Source of the DNA: Nepenthes gracilis
Lineage: Eukaryota; Streptophyta; Magnoliopsida; Caryophyllales; Nepenthaceae
Length of the DNA stretch: 64,000 bases
Assembly: GCA_033239525.1 (NCBI GenBank)
Contig: BSYO01000008.1
Span: 15,670,830-15,734,829, forward strand
Reading direction: 5' to 3'
Position numbers and translations under genes: made by a program. The notes beneath the pieces are model-generated. The model did not search any database, was not told the DNA's origin, and worked only from the letters and a program-made list of their open reading frames with translations. The first letter of the stretch is position 1, and every line of letters begins with the position of its first letter. Positions 36,901 through 48,800 of the stretch are shown here, piece by piece.

Positions 36901-37558
36901 GATATCCTTGCTGTTTGTCGAATTTTGTCGTAATGCAATTTGACTACATTGTTAACTGCCATTAATCTCTGAAACAGGTTATAAAAGGCCTTGATGAAGG
37001 GATACTAAGCATGAAAGTTGGGGGGAAGCGACGATTGTATATTCCAGGACCTGTAAGTACTTTCAAAAGATGTCAAACGCCATTGTTCTTTCTGTTCAAA
37101 AATTGCATGAAAAACCAAGGCAATGAAAAGAATGGTGTATCCAACTACCCGTAAAATCACGTGAAGTTGGCTTCTGTGCGTATTTTGGATTTAAAGAGGG
37201 TCAGGTGTTCAAAATACAACCTATATTCAGGAGATACTGCTATTTTGATTTAAACTCCCCCATATGTTAAGGTGTTATTGCACTGAGGCTCACTTCCAAA
37301 ATGAAATCCGTGAAGAAGGGATTCTTTTTCTTCCCCTCCAGATGCTTGTAACGGAGCTCGATTATATAATTTCTGCATTAGTTTGTGTTATGACTTATGA
37401 GCTTATATATCATGACCTATTTCTTAATGTTGGAACAGCTGGCATTTCCAAAAGGGCTCGCTTCTGCTCCTGGAAGGCCTAGAGTTGCCCCAAATAGTGC
37501 CGTTGTTTTTGACGTGAGTTTGGAATACATACCAGGGCTTGGGCTGGACGAAGAGTGA
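27956..37558 (+). CDS. PNSL4: Thylakoid-lumen FKBP-type protein, probable PnsL4/FKBP16-2 (7 exons)
   Basis: PnsL4/FKBP16-2 is a lumenal subunit of the chloroplast NDH complex, which runs cyclic electron flow around photosystem I. Exons by splice sites and unbroken frame: 27956-27986, 30792-31069, 33882-33965, 35556-35605, 36493-36532 or -36537, 36978-37052, 37439-37558; about 225 residues. Exon 1 starts at ATG in AACCAATGG and leaves one base that completes a Gly codon in exon 2. Exon 2 gives a transit-like region, a twin-Arg K-R-R-D before a hydrophobic stretch, and V-K-A-A-G as likely lumenal cleavage site, then C-D-D-A-C. Later exons give the FKBP fold: E-S-G-L-Q-Y-R-D, V-A-A-N-Y-V-A-M-V-P-S-G, G-Q-I-F-D-S, V-I-K-G-L-D-E-G-I, K-V-G-G-K-R-R and F-P-K-G-L-A-S-A-P-G-R-P-R. 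At exon 5 the strong donor (GTAAGC after 36537) shifts the frame, whereas a weaker GT after 36532 keeps it. The family is secure; the exact paralogue is from memory. Confidence 0.82.
28825..29210. repeat. Diverged direct duplication in intron 1
   Basis: Two copies of about 185 bp (near 28838-29000 and 29045-29195) share CATTCCCTCAT, TTGAAAATAAGGTAGTGAAT, CATATAGA and TCATCTATAGAATAT/CATTATCTATAGAATAT followed by ACCCATGAACTC, with small gaps. A local tandem duplication is the simplest reading. Confidence 0.8.
30425..30540. repeat. Perfect 58-bp tandem duplication in intron 1
   Basis: The unit starting TACAAGTTGACATCAAACTC and ending GATGTCCTATT occurs twice back to back (30425-30482, 30483-30540) with no mismatch. 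It lies about 250 bp before exon 2. Confidence 0.95.
31955..32065. repeat. Purine-rich interrupted direct repeat in intron 2
   Basis: GGGAAGCTTCTGTTATA occurs near 31992 and again near 32051, in a tract of GGGAAGGGAAGA and AACAAAGGGAAG units. Confidence 0.75.
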
Positions 37559-37713
37559 AAGGTGCTGCGTCCTCAACAGTATTAACACTAGTTTTTACGA
37601 ATCAGATATTACATCTTAATTCTTTCATTGGATATTCTAGTCATATAATATTTTCCATTTTTTATGCCCCTTTTTTTTATTTTTTATATGAAGCCATACA
37701 ACCGTGAACCGAA

Positions 37714-37719
37714 AATAAA
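37714..37719 (+). terminator. Candidate polyadenylation signal of the FKBP gene
   Basis: AATAAA 156 bp after the stop codon. It is the first canonical hexamer I see downstream. Use is unproven. Confidence 0.4.
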
Positions 37720-39826
37720 TTGGTCGAGGCCACAATGCTTGAACCCTCAGCCATCCACTTTCGAGGGAGAGTTACTGATCGTATAATATCAGGGGAGTTT
37801 CAAAGTCCAGAAAATCACATGACGTTTAAAGGGTTGCTATTTGTAAACCCAGCTGAATGTCATATGGGTTGCCGAGAAGAATAGAGGCAATGCACCATTT
37901 AGACGAGCCACTTAGACAAAGGATACTTGAATGTACAACTTAGTTGTACAAAAATATATATGTAAGATGGAAATGTCTAGATGATTATAAAAGTTCTAAA
38001 ATAACCTAGATAAGTAGGAAAAAAACTCGCATTTTTTTTTCTTCTAACGGGTTTCTAAAAATCAAAGCTTTGTGGTAAAAATTCTTTTCTTTAGCTGATG
38101 ATATTATTAAATAATACGAATTTTGGGCACATCAAATATATATATAAATGTATGTTAAAAAAAAAAGTTACCTGAAATTTATTATATATAGGTAAATAAT
38201 GTGCATAAATAACCAAAATATCGTACAGTGACTAGTTTAGGAAAATATGATAAAATGATTAAACAATCTTTTTCTATGAAAAAACAGTAGAATAATTCTA
38301 CAAAGTGTTTCCATTATTTGAAGTTTAATCATCGTTCCTGTGGTCACTTATTTTGGGATATTCGGTGTGTTGCTTTCTGCCATAAAATCTTCCCACACAT
38401 AATACCACTATGAAAAGCATATTATCTTTTACTACAAGAGATTAATATGTAATATTTCCACAGCATTTTAGGATGTAATCATAGAAAATAACATGCTAGT
38501 GAAATAAAACCCATTAAGGTAAAAATTTTCAATAATAAATTGCAAAGCCTATGTTATCTCAGAAGTATTTTATTTTATATACATTTTAAGTATTTGAATC
38601 ACTTTTAACATCATTTCTTTATTCTGTATTTTATAGATACAATTTCTAGATACTTAATAATATCATCATTTATCTTTCATTGTAACTCCATCTTTATGAC
38701 ACTCGTTTTTTGCACATTCTTGTCTTGTGGGGATTATGGGATCATCTCTTAAATTTATAACAAACAGAGCAGAAAAATAATAATAATTTGAAAGCCAAGA
38801 GGAAATATATTGATTTGTTATTAGAACCTTCTAAAATGTTCGCTATAAATGGCTAAGGTTCAATAGTACTGATTTAGATGAGAGGAAGCCTGTGTAATTT
38901 ATTTGCAAAGCGATGGGAAAGGACTGGTTGGTCCGGGAAGGAAGGAATATGGTTGTGATAGCTGGTCACGTAAATGGCTAGCTCTGAGTCGCATCCCTGC
39001 ACCGCTTCTGCACCGCCGATGACAACCGGCGGGGAGGAGGGGTATCCATTACAGAGATAGATGGGGCACCACCATTTCCCTATCGTACTGTTGGATTGGT
39101 AAACCACCCATTGGGACGAAAAGTTATTAAAAACAGGTATCTCCAAAGAACACAATAGTAAACTATTTTCATGTATTTTTTTAATTATTTTTGGCCCCAA
39201 TCATTAATTTATAAATGTCAAAAAGAACGAATGCCAGTTCGGTTCCACGGTGCCAATGGGAGGGAAGTTGAGAGAAGGATATATTGTTTCTCTTTTCAAT
39301 GTCTCTCCTTTTAAAAGAATAGTGAGAACTATAGTGCAAATTACAGTTATTTTTCTTAAAGGATTGTGACATTCTCTATCAGTTATGACTGAATAGGGCG
39401 ATTTAGCAACTCTACTGCTAAAGCAAACTTAATTTGGGCTAACAGAGTAAGTAGATCAGTTAGTTTTAAAGGAACCAAAATAATAATAATAATAATAAAG
39501 TTTGAACCAATAGTTAAACAAAATGAGGTTGTGAATAAAATTCTAAAATGCCATATGCGACCAACCCCTTCATCCATCTTCTCATTTCATTTCTTTTTTT
39601 TTTTTTTTTTTGAAGAATATGAAAAATAAAACAGAGAGGCACACACACAAAACAATAACAATAACAACAACAACGAAGATCGCCTAATCCCTAGGAAATT
39701 TTGAAGTTAGTTATATATCCAAATGACCATTCAAGAAGCAAGGATAAATAGTAGAGATGTTACAAACCACTGTTGTCCATTGAGGTTGCAGAAGCCGCAA
39801 AGTTAGCAATGCCATACGGCTTCTCT
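37720..39826. other. Convergent intergenic region
   Basis: AT-rich DNA between the 3' ends of the FKBP gene (+) and the TBC gene (-). A GC-richer island at 38900-39110 supports a 108-codon minus-strand open frame (38874-39200) with no confident family. A near-perfect TAA-type repeat lies at 39478-39498 and a T run at 39593-39611. The 3' untranslated regions of both genes must lie here. Confidence 0.5.
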
Positions 39827-42800
39827 CTAACTTGCCAAGTGGCTCGGACAACTGTTGAACATGGTATGCCACATATATGCCCTCGATAGCACCATCTCCA
39901 GCTCCTGATCGGTCCAGTTTTGAGTAGGAAGGTGCTGCAGGAACATTACCATCTCTTGGAAATCAAGCATCAGGAGCTTATCGGACCACTGAAGATGAAG
40001 AAAACGCCGTGAACAGTCCGCAAAGTAACTTCCAACATTTCAAATTTATAAAACAAACTATAACTATTTGAAAAGGCCTCGTCAGCTAGAGTTTAGCAAT
40101 CGTGAATGGAATAACAAAGTTGAAATTCCATGCTTCTGTTACTTGGATGGATTATCAAGCAGCCTTACCGTCAAAAGAAAACTGGCAGATATGTACAGGA
40201 GAAAATCTGGAAGAGCATCTCCTTCTGCAAGGTATGTGTCCCAAAGACGGGTAACGAGTTGGAAAGGAAACTGCAAACAACAGTAAGATGAATTTGGTTT
40301 AATCTTTCAACACAGAATGGCAGTTATTTTTTAACAAGTAATATTATTCCATCTTGTAACCTCCTCTTGCTATCCGCTTCTCATTCATTCTCTCTTTCAC
40401 AGATAAACATGCTATTTCAGTTTGCAAACTCCAGCAAGTAGCTTCTTAATGCATTAAACAGAAAGTACGATGTGAATTGGACAAACTTGAGAGATATTAA
40501 ACAACCATCAGAGCAGACCTCACGAATTAGAAGACAGTTGAACCAGCGGAAGGCAAACTGAAGGAATTCAACCCCTTGCTCTTCCATGTGTCTTGAAACA
40601 GGATCTGCTCCAATATTCATTTAGTGAAAACAAACAGTTAGTTAGGGAACAGAAGAAAGCCGTTGGAAGATGTAAACAGACAATTTATTAAGTAATTAGC
40701 CTCAAACGTAAAAATAAGATGCGGTAGCCATTAATTTATGATAATGTAGTGTCTGATGAATGCCAGGCGGAGATACTGTAACCATCAAAGCTGAAAAGGA
40801 CGTTTCGTCCCAAATTTTACACTATAAACGTTTCGACCCCTTGATATATTAACGGAAGCAGAACAAAATTAAATATTCAATACACGTAAAGAATATTTAT
40901 ATCTAAATGCCAAGAACAATAACATACATAAATATAAAGACAATAAGTAATAAAAAATAAGAGACAATTTTTTGTGACGAAGGAAAAACCCGATACCCAT
41001 GATAATCGAGAAAAATCCTCCAGACTTCTATGGCCAAAGAAGATATACACTATAAAAATCAACTTACAGATCGGATGGTACAGACGCACTAACTTAGCCA
41101 ACTTCCGTCTTGTGATCCCTACCAAAGAATTTCTTGGATTTGCCCGTGGCAACGAAACCGAACACCTTCCGGTTTTCACGTCAATCTTTTCTCACGAACC
41201 GCTTGAAGTAGCAAACACCACGGAACCCCTTCTTCACAATACCAATGTCGCTAACGAAGGTAGAAGGGTAGAAGTGATGGATCGGTAAAGAGGAAGTGGT
41301 GAGAAAACTGTTAACACTTGGAACACAAGGATCTAATTACGATTTTCTCAATCGAAGTAAGATTAATGGAATAAAAGAAGAAGTTTTCCCAACGTGGGGC
41401 GCTCCAAAAATACTTCAGTAAAAAGTAGGATAACTGAAATAAGGAGGAAATTTATAAAGAGCTCGAAAAACACATTTAAAATTAATGACCGTTGCCGTGG
41501 CGCTTGAGCGCAGCTCAAGCGTGCGGTGAGCGCACCGAGGGTTTCAAGAGAAAATCCTATTGGAGCTCAAGCGTGAAGGCGGCGATCTTTGAACAGATAG
41601 TTACTGGATTTTAGGCTTGAGCGCCCGATGAGTGCACAGAAGGTGTGGGGCTACTAGAATCGGGGCTCGAGCGGATGGCGAGTGCACGGCAGGTGCGGGG
41701 CTTCGGGAATCAAAGCTCGAGCGGTTAGCAGGCAAACAGCAAGCGAACAACAGGCGTGAGGCTTCTAGAACTCGGGAATGGACAGCCATGAAAAATAAGT
41801 GAATACAGCACTTCGATGAACACAACCCAACATTGACACATGACTAAATATGGTCACGGAATATATTAATCATAAAAAATGGCCCTAACAAAAGCCAATA
41901 GATAGCAATATTGTGATTAACAACATAAATCCTCAAGTTTCATTAGGTGACTTGCTTGTATAATTCTACTCGATTGTGGGATATTCTCTGAGAGCAAAAA
42001 CAAATATTAAATAATCCTTTATCGCCTTAATCTAAATTTTTTTAGATTTACATCCTTTTTTTTTTTTTTTGCAACTATAATTAACTCTCATTTCTTTATA
42101 GGTATTTCATTTGATCTACGTTTTGTATCCGAACCACCTTAGTTGTCTTTCCCTCATCTTATTTTCTATAAGTGTAATTTCTAGACATTTACGGATAGTA
42201 TCATTACTTTAACTTTTAGTTTGACTATAATCATCTTATCTTTTATGTGATAATGCAAATTCCCAAAAAAAAGAAAATGAACTAGAACATTGAGTATTAG
42301 AATGGTTATAAAGTTCCTGAACCTATGTACTAAAGCCACAAATACACCTCCATGCGATATCCTATGGACAACTTTGCATGTAGGAAAACAGAATTATAGT
42401 ACCTAACCTATTTTTCAATGGAGAGTGACAAGTCAAGAAGCTTTATTGATTGATAAGTTTCATCCTTCAGATTTCCTTGATCCCAACCTTTTATTGTGTT
42501 AGATTCAATTAGTACTTGCCCATCTGATTCAGGGATTCCCTCAAGACACTTGATTTGACCATGATCTAATGCCATGTACTTAGAAAATTTAGAATGCATA
42601 ACCTTTGTCCACTCAGATGATATGTATCATGTAGATCCATACTGAAGTACAACTTATTAGGGCATATCAGTTCTAATCCAAGAGATTAGGCAACTCATTT
42701 TCCCACTTGCAGAAGTTTGGTTCCATGAATTCTATTTTTGACTTAATATACAAGTACTGCAATCGATCATATTGTTCAGAGAAAGAAGAATCTAAGCAAT

Positions 42801-45800
42801 TAAGTTGTGCATACCAACACCACATAGCCACTTCAGGTGACAATATCAGCTTTTGGGTGATATCATGCACTTTCCAATCTTTAAGCACGTCAAAAGAGAT
42901 TTTGAGACTATTAATGGCAAAGTGAAAAGTAACTACTTCCATGTGTAAAAAGTTAACATCCAAAAAAAATTTCATTTCTTTCAATTAATCACTCTCTCAA
43001 GTTTAAATAGAAACTAAAAAGGAGATAAACAAGTTGACTGCATAAAAAGGATCATGCTTAAATCAACTGCAACAAACAGAATGATTGTTTAAATAACCAT
43101 CAAATTCTATAAAGTATTTTGCAGGGGCCAGTACATCATTCAACAATTGAATGCCAATTTGAATTAGACAGTTGTGCCATGCAACTTTGTTTTGCAAAAG
43201 CTAACTTTCAGATGCTCAAAGCACAATTTAATAGGACTTTCATAGTACCAAATGTGAACAAAATTTAGGAGTCAAGTATCACACTCTCAAGGAACACAGA
43301 GGTTACATGCCACACAGGCTCTGGTTAATATTTTGAGTGTTGCTACATATTCCATCATTTTATCCCATGCATTCTCCAACCTTTTCTTTTTCATTTTTTT
43401 AAAAATCAAATTCACATTTATCCTTTTTTTTTTTTTGAAAAAAAAAGATCAACCATTGTAAAAGGCAAATTTAAAAAAAATGTATGTTTCCAACTTAATT
43501 TTAGGAAATTAAATTTAACATAGAATTTGCAACTCTAAATTAAGGTACCACATACATTTTTTTTTGTAACTTTCCCTTTTATAAATGTTGTTCCAAATTT
43601 TATGAATTTGTTGAATATAAGTTCAATTTGGAGAAACACAAAAAAGAAAAAAAAGTTGGATGAATGGGTTGGATTTAGTTGGATAAAAAGTATTTTTATA
43701 GTGCTTGCCCAAGAGAATTATCACATGTACAACCTAGGTGTTCAAGTTCTAAATATAGAGTACAGGGGGTGGCAAGGTTGTTCTAGCATAACCCAGATTA
43801 GTAGGGAAAAGTAGAGAAACATGTGTTCCACTCTAGAATGTCAATCCAAGGAGGTGGATTCCCATAAAATAGAGATACCCTTGCGTCATTTTGTAGGGAG
43901 AAAGATACAGCAGTAAGGGATAGCTCATAGAATAGCTTAAGCATGCAAATGTAAGAGGCTCTCTAAACTCACACCCACTACCTGATTTTCTTTAGTGGGT
44001 TGGCTATTTAAATTTGTCCATGAAGTGACTATCAAAACTGAAAAGCAAAAATTATTATTGACCATGAAGAAAAGAAAATCTTCCTCCCAGTAGCGTATAC
44101 TAGTTAGACGTATCAATTGGATTTGAACGCCTCACTTGTGAGGGTTACTCTTACTGTATAAAAAAATATGTGCCCTAATTATAAGGCTAAGTTAGTCATG
44201 CCCTTTGGATTGTCCAATGCTCCCAGTACCTTTATGAGGGTTATGACCTATGTCTTGCACCCTTTCATAGGGAAATTCTTAGTGGTCTACTTTGATGACA
44301 TCCTGGTTTCTAGTAAGTCTACAGAGGAGCACTTAGATCATCTTCGTCAGGTTTTCATGACTCTTAGGGTAGCAAAACTTTATGTCAACCTTCAGAAGTG
44401 TACCTTTATGCAATCTCAAGTGCTTTTCTTAGGCTTCATTGTTTCTGCGCAAGGTATTGCAGCCGACCCTGAAAAGGTTAGGGCCATTAGGGAGTGGCCA
44501 GAACCTAAGTCTATCTCTGAGGTTCGTAGTTTCCATGGTTTAGCCACTTTCTATAGGAGATTCATTAGAGGGTTTAGTACTATTATGGCTCCCATAACAG
44601 ATTGCTTAAAGAAAGGGGAGTTTCAATGGACTACTGCGGCTGCTAGGGCTTTTAGTGATATTAAGCAAAAGATGACTGAAGTACTTGTTTTGAGGCATCC
44701 AGATTTTAGTAAAGTTTTTGAGGTTGCTTGAAGATGCGCATGCGATACAATTATATCAATTACATCTAACTCAACAAGGAAGGTATCACTAGACTACTAA
44801 TTGTAGCATATTTAGAGCTATAGTACAAGAATCATGCCATAAAAGATATATGCTAATTATCGTGATATATGTTGTCTAGGACAGCAGGCAGTTAGTTGTC
44901 AACCCCCTCAAATATCAATAAGCATCAATTTACTAATAAGAAACTAATATCAATGACATGTCATAGTGATGCAAGGGAGGGGAAAGTAGCGGAGAAGTAG
45001 AGAAGTAGAGAAAAGAGAAGTAGAGATCAAAAGAGAGAAGGAACCAGAGAGAAGAGAAATAGAGGGATTAGGAGAGAGAAGGAATCACAATGACTCAATA
45101 TTTAATTCAATTCATCAATCATGCATTTAACATTAGAGTTAAGACACTTATATAGAGAATCTCTATCATAATTAATTAAAAAATAAATATAATTTTCTAA
45201 CTAATAACATCTCAAAATTAGGAAATACTAAGACACTTTCTTAAAATAAAATAAAATAAAATCTCACCAAATAAAATCTCTCAAATAAAATCTTTCAAAT
45301 AAAACTAAAATCAAATCAAATAAAATCTTTTCTAATAAAAGAAAATCAAATCGCTTCTAATTTGAAATTTTCATGATGTCCACATTAATTCTTCATGAAT
45401 GGCTGGGACTCAACTCCATCGAGTAAAAATTTTTGTTGTCAATTCCCAACTACAAGCAGAGCAACTTGTAATATAGAGTAAGAGCAATTGTGACAATTTG
45501 ATTAACTATTGCTGCACTCGAAAGAAGAATCGTCAATTTTGCCCCTTGGGCATCTTGAAGGTGACATATGCAATCTTGTAGCACTCACTCTCACCAGGCA
45601 ATTCAACATATTCCATATCCTTAGAAAAGGAGAAAAATTCCTTGATGTCTCGACGTGATGCACGAAGGGACAGATTGTAAACTTTCACAGTTCTTATCGA
45701 CATAAAATCTAATCTAATAGGTTCACTGAGGAGAGATAATACGATAACTACATCGAGTGTTTAAAAGAGAGGAAGAAGAAAAAGAAACAGGTGGTTTCTG

Positions 45801-48800
45801 AGATGAAATTGAGAAAGAGACGGGGAGAGAATGGGGACGATGAGACCAGAAGAGGGGGTTTTTTCAATACAACCAGGCCATTGACAAACTACAAGATAGA
45901 TCTCTGATACCAAATTTAATGCAGAAAAGGGAAAAAAATAAGGGCAGGGAAAGAAAAGTGACTGAGAGGAAGGAAAGAAACAGGAGAAGGACTAGAGAGA
46001 AAGTAAGTAGAGATCAATAAAGAGATAAGGAAATCACAATACTCAATATTTTATTCAACTTATTAATCATGCATTCAACATTAGAATTAGAATCGTTATA
46101 TAAAGAACCTCCATTCTAGATTAATTAGGAAATAAATATAATTTTTTAACTAATAATATCTCAAAATTAAAAAATAATAAGACACACTATCCTAAAATAT
46201 AATAAAATAAAATCTCACCAATGAAACCTCTCAATAAAAACCCTTAAATAAAACCTCTCAAATAAAATTAAAATTAAATAAAATAAAATCTTTTATAATC
46301 AAAGAAAATCAAATCCCTTCTAATTTGGAATATCCATAATGTCTGCATCACATAACCTTTTTAAGAATGTTAGTCATCTACAAATTCATAGAAATGTGAG
46401 AAAGAGAAATGACATGAGCATCCAAGGCCTCCCTAATATAATGACAATTGACCTCAATATTTTTCTTGCGCTCATGGTACAAAGAATTACTAGCAATTTG
46501 AATGACACTAGTTTATTGGCAAGAACAGAAGTTGGATTGGGCTGAGAGAAGCAAGCTCAGCAGGGAGACCATGACACTAGATGAACATATACCCAAGCAA
46601 ATTCATGAGTCAATAACAGGTATTGATCCTACTCAGTCTCATTCAAATGATATTGATTCTCCTACCTTTTTATGACAATGAAAGCAGATTCAATCATGAG
46701 GATTTGCAAAATTAGATCTAACTATTGACACTAGAAAAGGTATCCAGACATATGCCCAACGTCCAATATCCTACCATATCTCCTCTCATATACTCTCTTT
46801 AAAATGTAAGTTCTTTTTCACCACTATTGATTCCATTAGCATTTTCCAAACTGTACAAGAGGCACCAAGGGATAATAATTGGTAATCCCAATGACAAACA
46901 GATTGATATTTTTGGAAACTAGCTTGCTTCCTATTACTGAATAGGACAATTCCTCACACATAACTAAGAAGAGTTATATACTAATTATGACACGATCTAT
47001 GTTGTTTAGGCCAGCACACAATTTGCTCAAGATGTACTTCAAGCTTCTATGTACAACACAATAATCCCCCACCCATACATACACAAAATAGTACTCTCCT
47101 TTTTGCTTTTCATATTATGAGGCAGCAAAGAATTTAGCATAGAACATCTCAGTGACAAGTCCTTCGGTCAGGCTTCTTTTTAACTGTATCGAACACTAGC
47201 AGATTTAAAGCTTGTGTTTCTGTCTGTAGAGCTGCTACATAAGTTGGCAAAACTCTCATGGAGCTAAAAGAATAACAGATAGAACTAGCAGCAAGCAGTT
47301 TCAATCATGACCATTTGACAAAAGCAAAAGGAACATGTTTGTTTCACATATTTAATAGGAAAAAAAAAAGGCAATAGAAGGCTATCGATTTTTCAGTATG
47401 CTGCATAGAAAACCCACCAAAACAAAGCGAGTCAGCTAAAATGCAAGGGAAACATCCAGAAGAAGCGTGTAATCAGAGCCGAGTTCCAGCAAAGAGAGCA
47501 GAAAGGAAAATTTAACCCACCCGACGTTCCAAAGAAAAAGATAAGAAAAAAGAGGAGCAAAAGACAAAGGAAACAAGAGTGATGACTGATTAGTGATGAA
47601 TCATGAAGTAGATGGCTGAAATCAGGATATACCATCAATCCGCCGTACCAACTCCTTCAGCTTAAACACAAGCCTTTGGATTCCTGGTTGAGCAAATGTG
47701 TAATGATCTTGCATACCATCGAGTAACTTTGACAAGCACCAATAGCAGTCAGCTTCTATATCAGTTATTTTCTCCTGAGGAAGATCCAAGACCGACCAAC
47801 TCTCTATGCTTCCTTCCAAGTACTCGGACAAGAATACAACCAAGAAGGGAGTAACAAGATCGTTTATTCCCTGAACATAGCCACTTGCTGGATGCCGAAT
47901 GGCCCTGTAAAGACAAGACGAAGTGACATCAGGATATGATAATGACAATTCAGCAAGGTGCTTGTATAAGAATTAACACCTTTAAGATGGCAAAGTAACA
48001 TCAGGATATAATAATGACACTTCATCAAGGTGCTTGTATAAGAATTAACACCTTTAAAATGGCAAAGTAACATCAGGATATAATATTGACACTTCAGCAA
48101 GGTGCTTCATTAAGAACATATTAACAAATATACATTAAATATTCTTTCTACAACAACAGAAAGAGAGGACACTGGAATAAACATGGAGAATGAAGAATGT
48201 TGGCATTACAAAGCATAACATTCATAGGCTCACAGCAGCTTTCAGTAATTATGAATTTATGGAAAGCCATGGTGGCCTTAACACATGAGCAGCTGCCAGG
48301 TAATAATGACGTATGTTAAGACCAGGTCAAGAGCAGTTCAAAGAAAAATTTTCATCTAAATTCAACCAGATAGGATTATCAAATTCAAACAGTAGTAATG
48401 ACTTGCAAATAACAACCAAGAATGGGTGAAGACAATTGCTATGCATGATAAAGCTTCCTATGTGCAGACAGAATGCCTCAGACCCATTGAAAGGCGGTTT
48501 AAAACTGAGCTCTATCCCATTTCCTGGTATCAATTGTGATAAAAGTGAAATGTGATGGTACTAATTCTGGGTTCTAATTTGAGTATGGATCCTTCAGCAA
48601 TAATGGGAACCAGCATGAGAGAATTTAATTTATGTAAGACGAATTCTAACACTAGGAACAACCCAAAAAATACCAATTCTATTCAAAAAATAGAATAACA
48701 GTGTGAGGACGACTTGAATTTAAAAGAATAAAGCCTATTTGTCAAAACAATTCCAAAAATAATGGAAATTCTAAATAATGAAAACACTTCTTAATATTAT

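Larger units (their letters stand above)
44970..46347 (-). mobile_element. Non-autonomous LTR element carrying a host gene fragment
   Basis: Two direct repeats (44970-45384 and 45920-46347, about 420 bp) share a GAGAGAAGGAA-rich end, AATCATGCATT.AACATTAGA and AATAAAATCTCACCAA. Between them are 535 bp. In minus orientation each LTR begins TGTGG/TGCAG and ends TTGCA/CTGCA; seven bases after the 5' LTR comes TGGTATCAGAGA, a tRNA-Met-type primer binding site. No gag or pol is present. The only coding sense is the RRM fragment at 45703-45533. It lies in a TBC intron on the same strand as the gene. Flanking pentamers (AGTGA, TCACA) do not match, so the target duplication has decayed or the ends are off by a few bases. 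Confidence 0.75.

Noticed and set aside
38874..39200. Minus-strand 108-codon frame with a V-T-S-Y-H-N-H segment, reminiscent of the end of a WRKY domain
   Set aside because: The WRKYGQK heptad and the C-C half of the zinc site are missing and alignment is poor; kept only as an unexplained GC island.
40974..41288. 104-codon plus-strand frame
   Set aside because: Entirely inside a solo LTR with a verified target duplication, and unlike any TE protein.
47864..48100. 78-codon minus-strand frame with repeated L-M-L-L-C-H units
   Set aside because: Translation of a 72-bp intronic tandem repeat running into the TBC exon.
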